The position numbers and the translations under genes were made by a program. Under the pieces are notes generated by a model. It was not told the DNA's origin and made no database searches. It worked only from the letters and a program-made list of their open reading frames with translations. 64,000 bases of DNA from CAXBOO01 sp963977425 (GTDB lineage Bacteria; Bacteroidota; Bacteroidia; Flavobacteriales_D; Luteibaculaceae): contig CAXBOO010000001.1 in NCBI GenBank assembly GCA_963977425.1, forward strand, positions 434,001-498,000, read 5' to 3'. Numbering within the stretch: position 1 is the stretch's first letter; each line of letters starts with the position of its first letter. Positions 50,612-58,827 of this stretch are shown piece by piece.

Positions 50612-51611
50612 AATACGATTTGCCATAGTAGGTTTTGGACACATTGGTAAACGCCATGCTGAAATGATTGCGCGGAATCCTGATGCTGAACTTATTGCTA
50701 TTTGCGATACAAATACGGATGTTCTTCAATCGCATTCTGAGGCCAAAACATACTCTGATTATCAAGCATTATTGCAAAACGAGCGCAGCAATATTGAAGT
50801 AGTATGCATCTGTACACCAAATGGGTTGCATGCTGAAATGTCCAATAAAGCCATCCAGGCAGGTTATCACGTATTGATAGAAAAACCCTTGGGACTTTCG
50901 AAAAAGAATTGCGAAGAGGTTATTTACAATGCATTTAATGAGGATAAACAGGTTTTTTGTGTAATGCAAAACCGGTATTCGCCTCCAAGTCAGTGGCTTA
51001 AGCAATTGGTGGAGAGTAAGGTATTGGGCGATATTTATATGGTGCAACTCAATTGTTTCTGGAACAGAGACGATCGATATTATAAGCCAGGAGGATGGCA
51101 TGGTGATAAAACCTTAGATGGCGGAACGCTTTTCACTCAATTCTCACATTTTATAGATGTTATGTATTGGCTGTTTGGCGATATAGATAATATTCACTCA
51201 CGCTTTTTTGATTTCAATCATCAAGAATCTACCCAATTTGAAGATTCTGGGGTAATTCATTTCGATTTTGTGAATGGAGGGGTAGGCAGTTTGAATTTTA
51301 CGACTTCGGTTTACGATAAAAATCAGGAAAGCAGCATTACCATCATTGGTGAAAACGGTTCAGTAAAAGTGGGTGGGCAATATATGAACGAAGTAGAGTA
51401 TTGCCATATTAAAGATTATACCATGCCTAAATTGGATCCCGTAAATCCTGCCAACGATTATGGCGCATTTAAAGGGTCGGCTGCGAATCATGTTTATGTT
51501 ATACAAAACGTGATCGATGTTTTGAACGGCAAGGGCAGGAAAACTACCAACGCGCTGGAAGGATTGAAAGTAGTAGATATTATAGAAAGAATGTACAACG
51601 CAAAGCAATAG
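50604..51611 (+). CDS. WbpB-like Gfo/Idh/MocA family UDP-sugar 3-dehydrogenase
   Basis: This NAD-dependent oxidoreductase has 335 residues. The Rossmann motif GFGHIGKRH (10-18) and the family signature EKPLGLSK (93-100) are clear. The C-terminal domain has GGWHGDKTLDGGTLFTQFSHFIDVMYWLFG, as in WbpB enzymes that oxidise UDP-N-acetylglucosaminuronate at C3. With WbpA-, WbpD- and WbpE-like genes it forms one pathway. It overlaps the acetyltransferase gene by 8 bp and is followed by the WbpA-like gene after 1 bp. Confidence 0.88.
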   Translation: MNKIRFAIVGFGHIGKRHAEMIARNPDAELIAICDTNTDVLQSHSEAKTYSDYQALLQNERSNIEVVCICTPNGLHAEMSNKAIQAGYHVLIEKPLGLSKKNCEEVIYNAFNEDKQVFCVMQNRYSPPSQWLKQLVESKVLGDIYMVQLNCFWNRDDRYYKPGGWHGDKTLDGGTLFTQFSHFIDVMYWLFGDIDNIHSRFFDFNHQESTQFEDSGVIHFDFVNGGVGSLNFTTSVYDKNQESSITIIGENGSVKVGGQYMNEVEYCHIKDYTMPKLDPVNPANDYGAFKGSAANHVYVIQNVIDVLNGKGRKTTNALEGLKVVDIIERMYNAKQ

Positions 51612-51612
51612 T

Positions 51613-52905
51613 TTGATAAGCGACAGAATAAAAAATAGAGAAGCCAAAGTGGCTGTAATCGGATTGGGTTATGTTGGATTACCGTTGGCTTTAGAGATGG
51701 CTAAATCGGCTTCTGTAATTGGATTTGATATCAATGCTGAGCGCATAGAATTAATGAAAAAGGGCGTTGATCCGAGCAAAGAATTGCCGTCCGAATTTTT
51801 TAATGATGTCGACATAACGTTTACATCTGAATTAGAGGAATTAGAAAAATCTTCTTTTTATATAGTTGCTGTTCCAACCCCGATTAATGAACAGAAATTG
51901 CCTGATTTGAGCGCTTTGTTAGCGGCTTCAAAAACGGTAGGGAAAGTCATTAAGAAAGGCGACTATGTTGTTTTTGAATCTACAGTTTACCCAGGTTGTA
52001 CTGAAGAAGACTGTGTGCCTATAATCGAAAATGAATCAGGACTTAAAATGGGTGTTGATTTTAGTGTTGGGTATTCTCCAGAAAGAACTAATCCAGGAGA
52101 TAAAATAAATACCATTCGAACGATCAAGAAAATTGTTTCGGCAAATTCATCAGAAGCATTAGAAGAGGTGGCCAATGTGTATTCAATGGTAGTAGACGCC
52201 GGTATTCACAAAGCCCCCAGCATTAAAGTTGCTGAAGCCGGAAAAATTGTAGAGAATGTGCAGCGCGATATCAATATTGCTTTGGTTAACGAACTCTCCA
52301 TCATGTTCAATAAAATGGGCGTGAATACATTTGATGTATTGGAAGCAGCTGGTACAAAATGGAATTTCCATAATTATAAACCCGGCTTGGTTGGTGGGCA
52401 TTGCATCGGGGTAGATCCTTATTACTTAACGCACAAAGCGGCTTCGTTAGGTTACCATGCCAAAGTGGTTAATTCAGGGCGGTATGTGAACGATAGTATG
52501 GGGTTTTATGTCGGGAAGCAAACCGTTAAGAAAATGGTTGCTCAAGGCAAAAATATATTGGAATCTAAAGTATTGATATTAGGAGCTACGTTCAAAGAAA
52601 ATGTATCGGATGTGCGCAATAGCAAAGTGGCTGATGTTTACAAAGAGCTTATATCTTTTGGTGTGAATGTAGATGTAGCTGATCCATTTGCCGATTCTGT
52701 AGCGTTAGAAAAGGAATACGGAATTACGCTTACTGAGTTTGAAAACAAAAAATACGATGCTATTATTCTAGCCGTAAATCATGCTCCGTACATGAACTTT
52801 ACAAAGTCAGATATGAAAAACATGTTGAATGAACCTGGCTTACTGATAGATGTAAAAGGCGTTTATAAAGATGCTGGTTTCGACGTGCCTTATTGGTCGC
52901 TTTAA
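51613..52905 (+). CDS. WbpA/TviB-like UDP-N-acetylglucosamine 6-dehydrogenase
   Basis: This nucleotide-sugar dehydrogenase has 430 residues. It contains GLGYVGLPLALEMA (17-30), the sugar-binding ERTNPGDK (157-164), KIVENVQRDINIALVNE (211-227) and the catalytic Cys264 in GGHCIGVDPYYL. This pattern is that of the TviB/WbpA group, which oxidises UDP-HexNAc at C6, and not of Ugd. It would be the first step of the WbpA-B-E-D pathway. The start is TTG at 51613, the only suitable codon before the Rossmann fold. A terminator follows. Confidence 0.9.
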   Translation: MISDRIKNREAKVAVIGLGYVGLPLALEMAKSASVIGFDINAERIELMKKGVDPSKELPSEFFNDVDITFTSELEELEKSSFYIVAVPTPINEQKLPDLSALLAASKTVGKVIKKGDYVVFESTVYPGCTEEDCVPIIENESGLKMGVDFSVGYSPERTNPGDKINTIRTIKKIVSANSSEALEEVANVYSMVVDAGIHKAPSIKVAEAGKIVENVQRDINIALVNELSIMFNKMGVNTFDVLEAAGTKWNFHNYKPGLVGGHCIGVDPYYLTHKAASLGYHAKVVNSGRYVNDSMGFYVGKQTVKKMVAQGKNILESKVLILGATFKENVSDVRNSKVADVYKELISFGVNVDVADPFADSVALEKEYGITLTEFENKKYDAIILAVNHAPYMNFTKSDMKNMLNEPGLLIDVKGVYKDAGFDVPYWSL

Positions 52906-52907
52906 AG

Positions 52908-52938
52908 CAAAAAAAAACCGCCATTTCTGACGGTTTTT
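52908..52938. terminator. Bidirectional terminator
   Basis: AAAAACCG (52913-52920) pairs with CGGTTTTT (52931-52938) around a 10-base loop, with an A-run to the left and T-run to the right, between convergent genes. Confidence 0.75.
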
Positions 52939-52959
52939 AATGTGTATTAATTTTCTTTT

Positions 52960-53430
52960 TTAACGCTTCCCTTTTGGTCTTGCGTTTTGGTTGTGGCCTT
53001 TCCCATTGTTGCCTCTGTTATAGTGTTGGCCTTTGTTGTACCCTCTATTGTTGTGAATAGAAGTTTGGTTGTTGGCTCTTCTTCCTATTCTTAGAATGTC
53101 AAATACACCATTGCGTCTCACTACAGCTTTCACTCTACTGTTGGCAGGAACAAAGAATCGTTGTTCGTTGATGACAACTCTGCGAGCGTAACCTCTATTG
53201 GTTACTCTGTTTTCTAAAACTACAATGTGATGTCTTCCAGGTACTAGGCCTCGAACGTCGATATTGCCGTTGTGGCAAGTATATGGAATACCATCTATTT
53301 CTACAGTAATGTTACCGTAGATGTTTAAGTCTATGTTTAAGATAGATTTTCCTGCTCTATGATTTTCGTGAGCAGAAACTACATTTGATGCCAAAAATAC
53401 AATGGCTAATACATACATGAGCTTTTTCAT
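52960..53430 (-). CDS. Small secreted basic protein with an Asn/Gly/Arg/His-rich tail
   Basis: The 156-residue protein has a signal peptide (MKKLMYVLAIVFLASNVVSA). A compact region of about 85 residues follows (SILNIDLNIYGNITVEIDG...GLVPGRHHIVVLENR...FFVPANSRVKAVVRRNGVFDILRI) and looks like a small beta-domain of the PEGA or carboxypeptidase-regulatory type. The last 45 residues are low-complexity, rich in Asn, Gly, Arg, Lys and His with RGYNKGQHY/NRGNNGKGHN near-repeats. No family or function recognised. It is expected to be periplasmic or extracellular, and it stands alone after a terminator. Confidence 0.72.
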   Translation of the reverse strand: MKKLMYVLAIVFLASNVVSAHENHRAGKSILNIDLNIYGNITVEIDGIPYTCHNGNIDVRGLVPGRHHIVVLENRVTNRGYARRVVINEQRFFVPANSRVKAVVRRNGVFDILRIGRRANNQTSIHNNRGYNKGQHYNRGNNGKGHNQNARPKGKR

Positions 53431-53507
53431 AACGGTTAGTTTTTTGTTGTTACTAGGACATTATGCAATAGCTGTGCCAAAAATGTAATGTGTTGATATA
53501 GTGTGTT

Positions 53508-54551
53508 TTATTTGCTTAAAACGCGCTTTACTTTATACAAGTAGGCTTTGTGGAATACACCGAGACCGAATACAATCAATATTTTGATGATGGTTTCGTA
53601 CCAATAAGGATGTGTTAGCAAATCGTATACAATAAATGCGAAAAAGATAAAGGAATAGAAGATCCATTTGATTACAAGTTGTACGCTCAATGAAAATTGT
53701 TTGTCCTTCATTTTAAGGCTTAAGTATTTGCTAATAAAGTCGAACGGTAAAAACAAACAACTAGCCAATAAGAATAAAGGTGATGTGAGCAACAAAAGCA
53801 ACTTATCGCCCCAGCTCGATGTTACAATCGATGTGATTTCATCTTGTCTTCCTGAACGAAACATTCTAACAGCGGCATCAAAGTCCAAACCTATTTTTGC
53901 AGCATGATTAAACACGGCAGTGGCATCTTCGTTTTTATCCGCTAAAACCATTGTTTCTTTAAAAACAGCTTCTACTTCTGATGCCGATTTTTCTGATTGA
54001 GGAATGGGTTCTTTTATTTCAATCCAGACTTTACTTATGGCGCTATAATGGTTTTCGAAATGAATGATGATGGGTAAAAATTCTAGATTTTCATCTTCTG
54101 CCGATTGCGCTAATTTTAAAAACCCTTTTTTTAATGGCCTATACTCATAGGTTGCACTATGTGTGCCTTCAGGGAAAATGCAAATGGAATCGCCTCTGTT
54201 GAGAATGGTCTTGCTGTTGGCCCAAACTTCGTCCAATTTCTTGAACGCTGAAATTCCGTCGGTGCGGCGGTAAATAGGAGCGATTTTAAAAAATTCTAAT
54301 AATTGTTTTACAATTTTTTTGCCGTTGAAAATATCCGCTCGAGCTAAAAAATGAAGGTTCTTTATGTTGCTAAAACACAATACCAAAAGCGCGTCTAACA
54401 GCGTGTTTTGATGATTGGCTAATACAATGTATGGTTTATCAGTTTTAATGTGCTCATGCCCTGTGCATTCTATTTTTACATAGAACAAACGCAGGGTAAT
54501 GGTTACCCACAATCGAACAAATCGATACAGTATGTTACTGACGAATTTCAA
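53508..54551 (-). CDS. PlsC-like 1-acyl-sn-glycerol-3-phosphate acyltransferase family protein
   Basis: This membrane-associated glycerolipid acyltransferase has 347 residues. The acyltransferase block I is NHQNTLLD (His47, Asp52), with IAPIYRRTDG and FPEGTHS (about 127-133) as the later blocks, so the active site is intact. Two or three hydrophobic segments lie after residue 240, a C-terminal extension beyond the basic PlsC size. It may acylate lysophosphatidate or another lysolipid. The start is TTG at 54551, inside the end of pheT (17-bp overlap), implying coupling. Confidence 0.87.
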   Translation of the reverse strand: MKFVSNILYRFVRLWVTITLRLFYVKIECTGHEHIKTDKPYIVLANHQNTLLDALLVLCFSNIKNLHFLARADIFNGKKIVKQLLEFFKIAPIYRRTDGISAFKKLDEVWANSKTILNRGDSICIFPEGTHSATYEYRPLKKGFLKLAQSAEDENLEFLPIIIHFENHYSAISKVWIEIKEPIPQSEKSASEVEAVFKETMVLADKNEDATAVFNHAAKIGLDFDAAVRMFRSGRQDEITSIVTSSWGDKLLLLLTSPLFLLASCLFLPFDFISKYLSLKMKDKQFSLSVQLVIKWIFYSFIFFAFIVYDLLTHPYWYETIIKILIVFGLGVFHKAYLYKVKRVLSK

Positions 54552-56961
54552 TATCCAATTGATTGGTTAGATTCTTAATGATTTTAGCCATTGCTTTGTC
54601 TATCTGAGCGTCTTCAAGCGTTTTGTTCTCATCTCTGAAGACCATATAAATAGCATACGATTTCTTTCCTTCTGGAAGTTTTTTGCCTTCGTAAAGATCA
54701 AACAAGCCGATGCTTTTTAGCATGCTTTTTTCACTGCTCTTTACTATCTGCTCAACTTCCATGTAACTCTTGTCTGTGGCAATTAAGAAAGATAAATCAC
54801 GGCGAACTTCAGGGAATTTAGGTAAGTCGTTGATGACTGTTTTTTGATTTTTATAAACGTCGAAAAGGTTGATTAAATCAAACTCTGCAGCAAATACTTC
54901 TTGGTTGATATCGCAAGCTTTTAGTCCTTTTTCTTGTACAGCACCTAAGGTTAAAATCGTTTTCTTTTGGCAGCTATAGGTAATGCAATATCCAAACTCA
55001 GGGCTGTTGCCTTCTTTGCATTTTATTACTGCACCTGGAAGCAACATGTTCAAAAGATTGTCAACCGATGTTTTTAAATCAAAATATGAAACACTTCTTT
55101 CAGTTCCTGACCAATGTTTGCCATTTATTTTCCCTGTACTAACAATGCAAAGTCTTTCTCCTTCAGAGTATGTTTCGCCTTTGAAATACGTGCGCCCAAA
55201 TTCGAAAATTTTGAGGTCTTTGCGTTGACGGTTTACATTGTGCTGTACGTTTTTAATCAATCCACCAATTAGATTTTGGCGCATGATGTCTAAATCTTGA
55301 CTCAAAGGATTCAACATTTTTACAGCTTTATCGCTATTGAAGTTGAATAAACCTTCGTGCTTTTCAGAACTCAATGAATTGTTCATTGCCTCTTGGTATC
55401 CATTGGCTACCAAAGCTCTAGAAATAGCATTCACCATGTGGTCTTTGCTAATACGAGGGCTGTCGGCAATAGAAATGCTCAATTTACTAGGTATCTCAAC
55501 CGAATTGAAACCTTTCAGTCTCAAAATTTCTTCGGCAACATCGGCCTGACGTTGTACATCAACTCGATAGTTCGGAACGCGCAATTTCCATAGATCTGAT
55601 GCTGCATCTACTTCAATATCCAGTGAGGTAAGGCACAGTTCAATGTCGTTGTTGCTCAACTGTAAACCAAGTAGTTCATTGGCTTTAAAAGGCGAGAAAT
55701 CAAAATCGAAATGTGTTTCGCTGATGCTGTTGTCGTCTACTATATCGTAGATTTTTGCATCAGGACACAATTCTTTCAATAATTTTAAAGTGTATAGTAT
55801 CGCATCTACGGTAATGTGAGGATCGATACCTCTTTCAAAGCGGTATGAAGCATCGGTATTCAATGCATGTCGCTTGGCGCTTTTTCTAATACTTACCGGG
55901 TTGAAATAAGCAGATTCTAAGAAGATGGAAGTTGTAGAATCGCTGACACCAGATTGTAAACCACCAAAAACACCTGCAATGCACATCGGTGCAATGGAGT
56001 TGCATATCATCAAATCGTCAGTATGCAATGTTCTTTCTTCACCATCCAGTGTTGTGAATTTTGAAGAGAATCCGTCAGATACAATGATTTTATTATCAGT
56101 AACCTTTGCCATGTCAAAAGCGTGCAAGGGTTGACCAATACTATGGCATACATAATTGGTTAAATCTACCAAGTTGTTTTTTGGTGTAATACCTATACTC
56201 AATAAAGCGTTTTTAAGCCACGATGGACTTTCTTCCACTTTTAGGTTTTCTATAACGACACCAGCATAGCGATTGCAACGTTCAGGCGATTTAATTTCAA
56301 TAGAAACAGGCGATTTTCCAGCTGATTGGTATTCGAATTTTGCGTCGAATAAAACACTTCCTTTAAGTTGCTCTCTTACGTTTTTAGCGGCTACAATATC
56401 ACGCGCTACACCAAAGTGAGAAATGGCATCGGCTCTATTGGGGGTTAGCCCTATTTCAAAAACAAAATCACTTTCAATATCGAAATATTCAGCGGCAGGC
56501 ATTCCAACAGGCGTGTCAGAAGGCAAAACCATAATGCCATCGTGAGATTGCCCCATTCCGATTTCATCTTCAGCACAAATCATCCCTTCAGATGGTTCTC
56601 CTCTAAGTTTCGATTTTTTGATGGTTATTTCCGCACCGTCAGAAAAGGTTAATTGCGCACCAACGGTAGCAACGATTACCTTTTGGCCTTTGTCTACGTT
56701 GGCTGCACCACAAACAATATCCAAAGGAGTGTCGGTACCGATGTTGACTTTGGTACATCTTAATCTATCGGCATTCGGGTGTTGCCAGATATCTTCTACA
56801 TGCCCAACAACCAGGCCTTTAAGTCCACCTTTTACACTTTCAATTTCTTCAAGACCTTCTACTTCTAAACCAATATCGGTTAGCAAATCAGAAATGTTTT
56901 CTGGAGTATCTATGTATGTTTTTGGAAGAAACTGCTGTAACCAGTTGTAAGATATTTTCAT
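54535..56961 (-). CDS. pheT: Phenylalanine--tRNA ligase beta subunit
   Basis: The beta subunit of the class II heterotetrameric PheRS binds tRNA-Phe and edits mischarged Tyr. At 808 residues it is of full bacterial length. It begins with KISYNWLQQFLP, has the EMAP-like OB domain (about 40-150, DIWQHPNADRLRCTKVNIG), the B3/B4 editing domain (about 220-370), the B5 and catalytic-like core, and ends with the FDX-ACB anticodon-binding domain (FPEVRRDLSFLI...). pheS is not in the window. The plsC-like gene overlaps its 3' end. Confidence 0.96.
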   Translation of the reverse strand: MKISYNWLQQFLPKTYIDTPENISDLLTDIGLEVEGLEEIESVKGGLKGLVVGHVEDIWQHPNADRLRCTKVNIGTDTPLDIVCGAANVDKGQKVIVATVGAQLTFSDGAEITIKKSKLRGEPSEGMICAEDEIGMGQSHDGIMVLPSDTPVGMPAAEYFDIESDFVFEIGLTPNRADAISHFGVARDIVAAKNVREQLKGSVLFDAKFEYQSAGKSPVSIEIKSPERCNRYAGVVIENLKVEESPSWLKNALLSIGITPKNNLVDLTNYVCHSIGQPLHAFDMAKVTDNKIIVSDGFSSKFTTLDGEERTLHTDDLMICNSIAPMCIAGVFGGLQSGVSDSTTSIFLESAYFNPVSIRKSAKRHALNTDASYRFERGIDPHITVDAILYTLKLLKELCPDAKIYDIVDDNSISETHFDFDFSPFKANELLGLQLSNNDIELCLTSLDIEVDAASDLWKLRVPNYRVDVQRQADVAEEILRLKGFNSVEIPSKLSISIADSPRISKDHMVNAISRALVANGYQEAMNNSLSSEKHEGLFNFNSDKAVKMLNPLSQDLDIMRQNLIGGLIKNVQHNVNRQRKDLKIFEFGRTYFKGETYSEGERLCIVSTGKINGKHWSGTERSVSYFDLKTSVDNLLNMLLPGAVIKCKEGNSPEFGYCITYSCQKKTILTLGAVQEKGLKACDINQEVFAAEFDLINLFDVYKNQKTVINDLPKFPEVRRDLSFLIATDKSYMEVEQIVKSSEKSMLKSIGLFDLYEGKKLPEGKKSYAIYMVFRDENKTLEDAQIDKAMAKIIKNLTNQLDIEIRQ

Positions 56962-57152
56962 GTACTAGAATGTTGTAATCAGTGGGCGTAATGGACAAAG
57001 TTACACGAATTAGATTTCTGATTACATCTTGATATAAAAAGATTGTGGAGGCTCAATTTCTTGAGATTGAAAGTGTTGATTTTTGAGTAATAAAAACTCT
57101 TCAATTCATGAAGTATTGGTTAGTGGAATTGAAACTCATGTATATTTACGAG

Positions 57153-57701
57153 ATGTACAAAACCGTAGCGCAATCGCAAACAACCATTGTTGAACTTATG
57201 ACACCCAATTATGCCAATTTTGGCGGAAAAATTCATGGTGGACATTTGTTGTCTTTAATTGATAAGGTGGCCTATGTTTGTGCTGCGAAACATGCCGAAA
57301 ACTATTGTGTAACCGTGGCTGTGGATACGGTCGAGTTCCATCATCCCGTTAATGTTGGCGAATTATTGCACTTGCATGCTTCGGTAAATTATGTCGGTAA
57401 AAGTTCTTTGGTTATTGGCATAAAAATAGTAGCCGAAAACATCAAAAACAAAACGGTAGTACACACCAACTCGTGTTATGTTACGATGGTATCGGTGGAT
57501 GAAAACGGCCAATCCAAACCCGTGTATGGATTGAGCTTAGAAAACCCGACTGAAGTACGACGGTTTATAGAAGCTAAAAAGAGAAAAGAAGCAAAAAAAG
57601 AATTTAAAAAACAGTTTGCTGCCGAAAGAGAAACTTTGCAACGGCTAGATAAAATGGATACCGAAGGCTATCTTAAAAACGAAAATTGCGAACAAATATA
57701 A
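57153..57701 (+). CDS. Acyl-CoA thioesterase (hotdog fold, YciA/BACH type)
   Basis: This thioesterase hydrolyses acyl-CoAs to free acids and CoA. From the ATG at 57153 it has 182 residues. The hotdog domain opens with ELMTPNYANFGGKIHGGHLLSLIDKVAYVCA, the usual motif around the active-site Asp. It continues with VDTVEFHHPVNVGELLHLHA. After about residue 130 a strongly charged helical tail follows (EAKKRKEAKKEFKKQFAAERE), longer than in YciA. Earlier ATGs at 57108 and 57138 give N-termini without similarity. Neighbours do not reveal the acyl chain. Confidence 0.88.
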   Translation: MYKTVAQSQTTIVELMTPNYANFGGKIHGGHLLSLIDKVAYVCAAKHAENYCVTVAVDTVEFHHPVNVGELLHLHASVNYVGKSSLVIGIKIVAENIKNKTVVHTNSCYVTMVSVDENGQSKPVYGLSLENPTEVRRFIEAKKRKEAKKEFKKQFAAERETLQRLDKMDTEGYLKNENCEQI

Positions 57702-57713
57702 ATTTGGTAAGAA

Positions 57714-57905
57714 TTATTTGCCACTTGGTTTTTTCTTGATGGTGCCCGTTTTTTTATCAAACCCATAAGGACAATGTTTGCAACCACTTTTGCAACAGTA
57801 CCCCCTTTTTTTATGGTATTGCTCGGTAAATACTATGTAACCTTCAGGGCTTTTGTAGTAATCTCCTTTCTCTAACTTTGGCTTACCGAAATATCCGTCG
57901 TCCAT
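57714..57905 (-). CDS. DUF5522 family small cysteine-motif protein
   Basis: This 63-residue cytosolic protein has a four-cysteine cluster CCKSGCKHC (Cys37, 38, 42, 45) after FTEQYHKKRGY. The pattern (K/R)RGYCC-x3-C-x2-CPY is the DUF5522 signature, found as small proteins in Bacteroidota and other phyla, possibly binding zinc or another metal. Function unknown. The reading frame could extend to 57998, but the added 31 residues lie entirely in the divergent gene, and the ATG at 57905 gives the usual short size. Its start codon overlaps that of the divergent deaminase-like gene within the sequence CATG. Confidence 0.8.
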   Translation of the reverse strand: MDDGYFGKPKLEKGDYYKSPEGYIVFTEQYHKKRGYCCKSGCKHCPYGFDKKTGTIKKKPSGK

Positions 57906-58824
57906 GACGCAAATATCCAAACTAAATTTCAATAATCTCGAGGCTTTTTTTTCAAAGGCTTCTGAATTGACTCTTTGCCAATTCGAATGGAAAACCATTG
58001 AACATCGCTTTTATATACTTCGCGAAGATTTGTTGCACCCAGCCTTAAGTGGGAATAAATTCAGGAAATTGTTTGGTTGGTTAAAACAATACAAATTGGG
58101 CAATTATTCGGGTGTAGAAAGCATGGGAGGGACACACTCCAACCACTTGTCGGCATTATCGTATGCTTGTATTGTGCTTCAAATTCCGTGTAAAATATTT
58201 GTGCCTATTGGCTCGAAAAGCCCATTGATGGATAAACTGAAGCAGACAAAAATTGAAATTTCTGAAGTTTCGAGAGAAGCATTTCGAAATTTGCGTGAAA
58301 AAAACGAATCTGAATCAAATGGAACTTTGTGGGTGTCAGAAGGAGGGAAAGGAGAGCCTTCAAAAATCGGGTTCAAAGCAGTAGCTCAACAAATTATTGA
58401 CGCCAAGTTAAATGCAGTTGTTTCTGCCGGAACGGGAAGTACCGCTATGGCATTGGCTTCGTTTGGGGTGAGGACTACCGCATTGTTAGCAGTGAAAGAT
58501 GCTAGTGTAGCAGCGAAATTGGAGCAAAATAATATTGACGTTTACCCTACTTATTCCATTTCTAAATTCGGGAAACTGGACGCCGAAGCGTTGGCTTTAG
58601 CAAATACGTTTTACGATCAAACAGGTATTCTTCTAGATCCAATTTATCAGCCAAAGGGGTTGTTGATGTTATGCGAAGAGAATGCGTTGAATGAAAACAC
58701 GGTATTTATTCATACTGGTGGTTTACAAGGTTGGATGGGATATCAGGACGAATTGGAGGTGAATTTTCCTGAAAAGAAAAAAAAAGAGATTTACGCCAAT
58801 TTTGATGCTATTTTTACCTCGTAA
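57904..58824 (+). CDS. 1-aminocyclopropane-1-carboxylate deaminase/D-cysteine desulfhydrase family protein
   Basis: This fold-type II PLP enzyme has 306 residues. The PLP lysine is Lys52 in LSGNKFRK, the substrate-binding GGTHSNHL follows (about 77-84), and GTGSTAMALASFG supplies the phosphate-binding loop. In bacteria most members of this family are D-cysteine desulfhydrases and only some are true ACC deaminases, so the exact substrate is open. Before the enzyme fold there is a longer N-terminal stretch of about 35 residues. The ATG at 57904 overlaps the divergent DUF5522 start. It is followed by the glucosaminidase gene after 3 bp. Confidence 0.9.
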   Translation: MTQISKLNFNNLEAFFSKASELTLCQFEWKTIEHRFYILREDLLHPALSGNKFRKLFGWLKQYKLGNYSGVESMGGTHSNHLSALSYACIVLQIPCKIFVPIGSKSPLMDKLKQTKIEISEVSREAFRNLREKNESESNGTLWVSEGGKGEPSKIGFKAVAQQIIDAKLNAVVSAGTGSTAMALASFGVRTTALLAVKDASVAAKLEQNNIDVYPTYSISKFGKLDAEALALANTFYDQTGILLDPIYQPKGLLMLCEENALNENTVFIHTGGLQGWMGYQDELEVNFPEKKKKEIYANFDAIFTS

Positions 58825-58827
58825 ATT

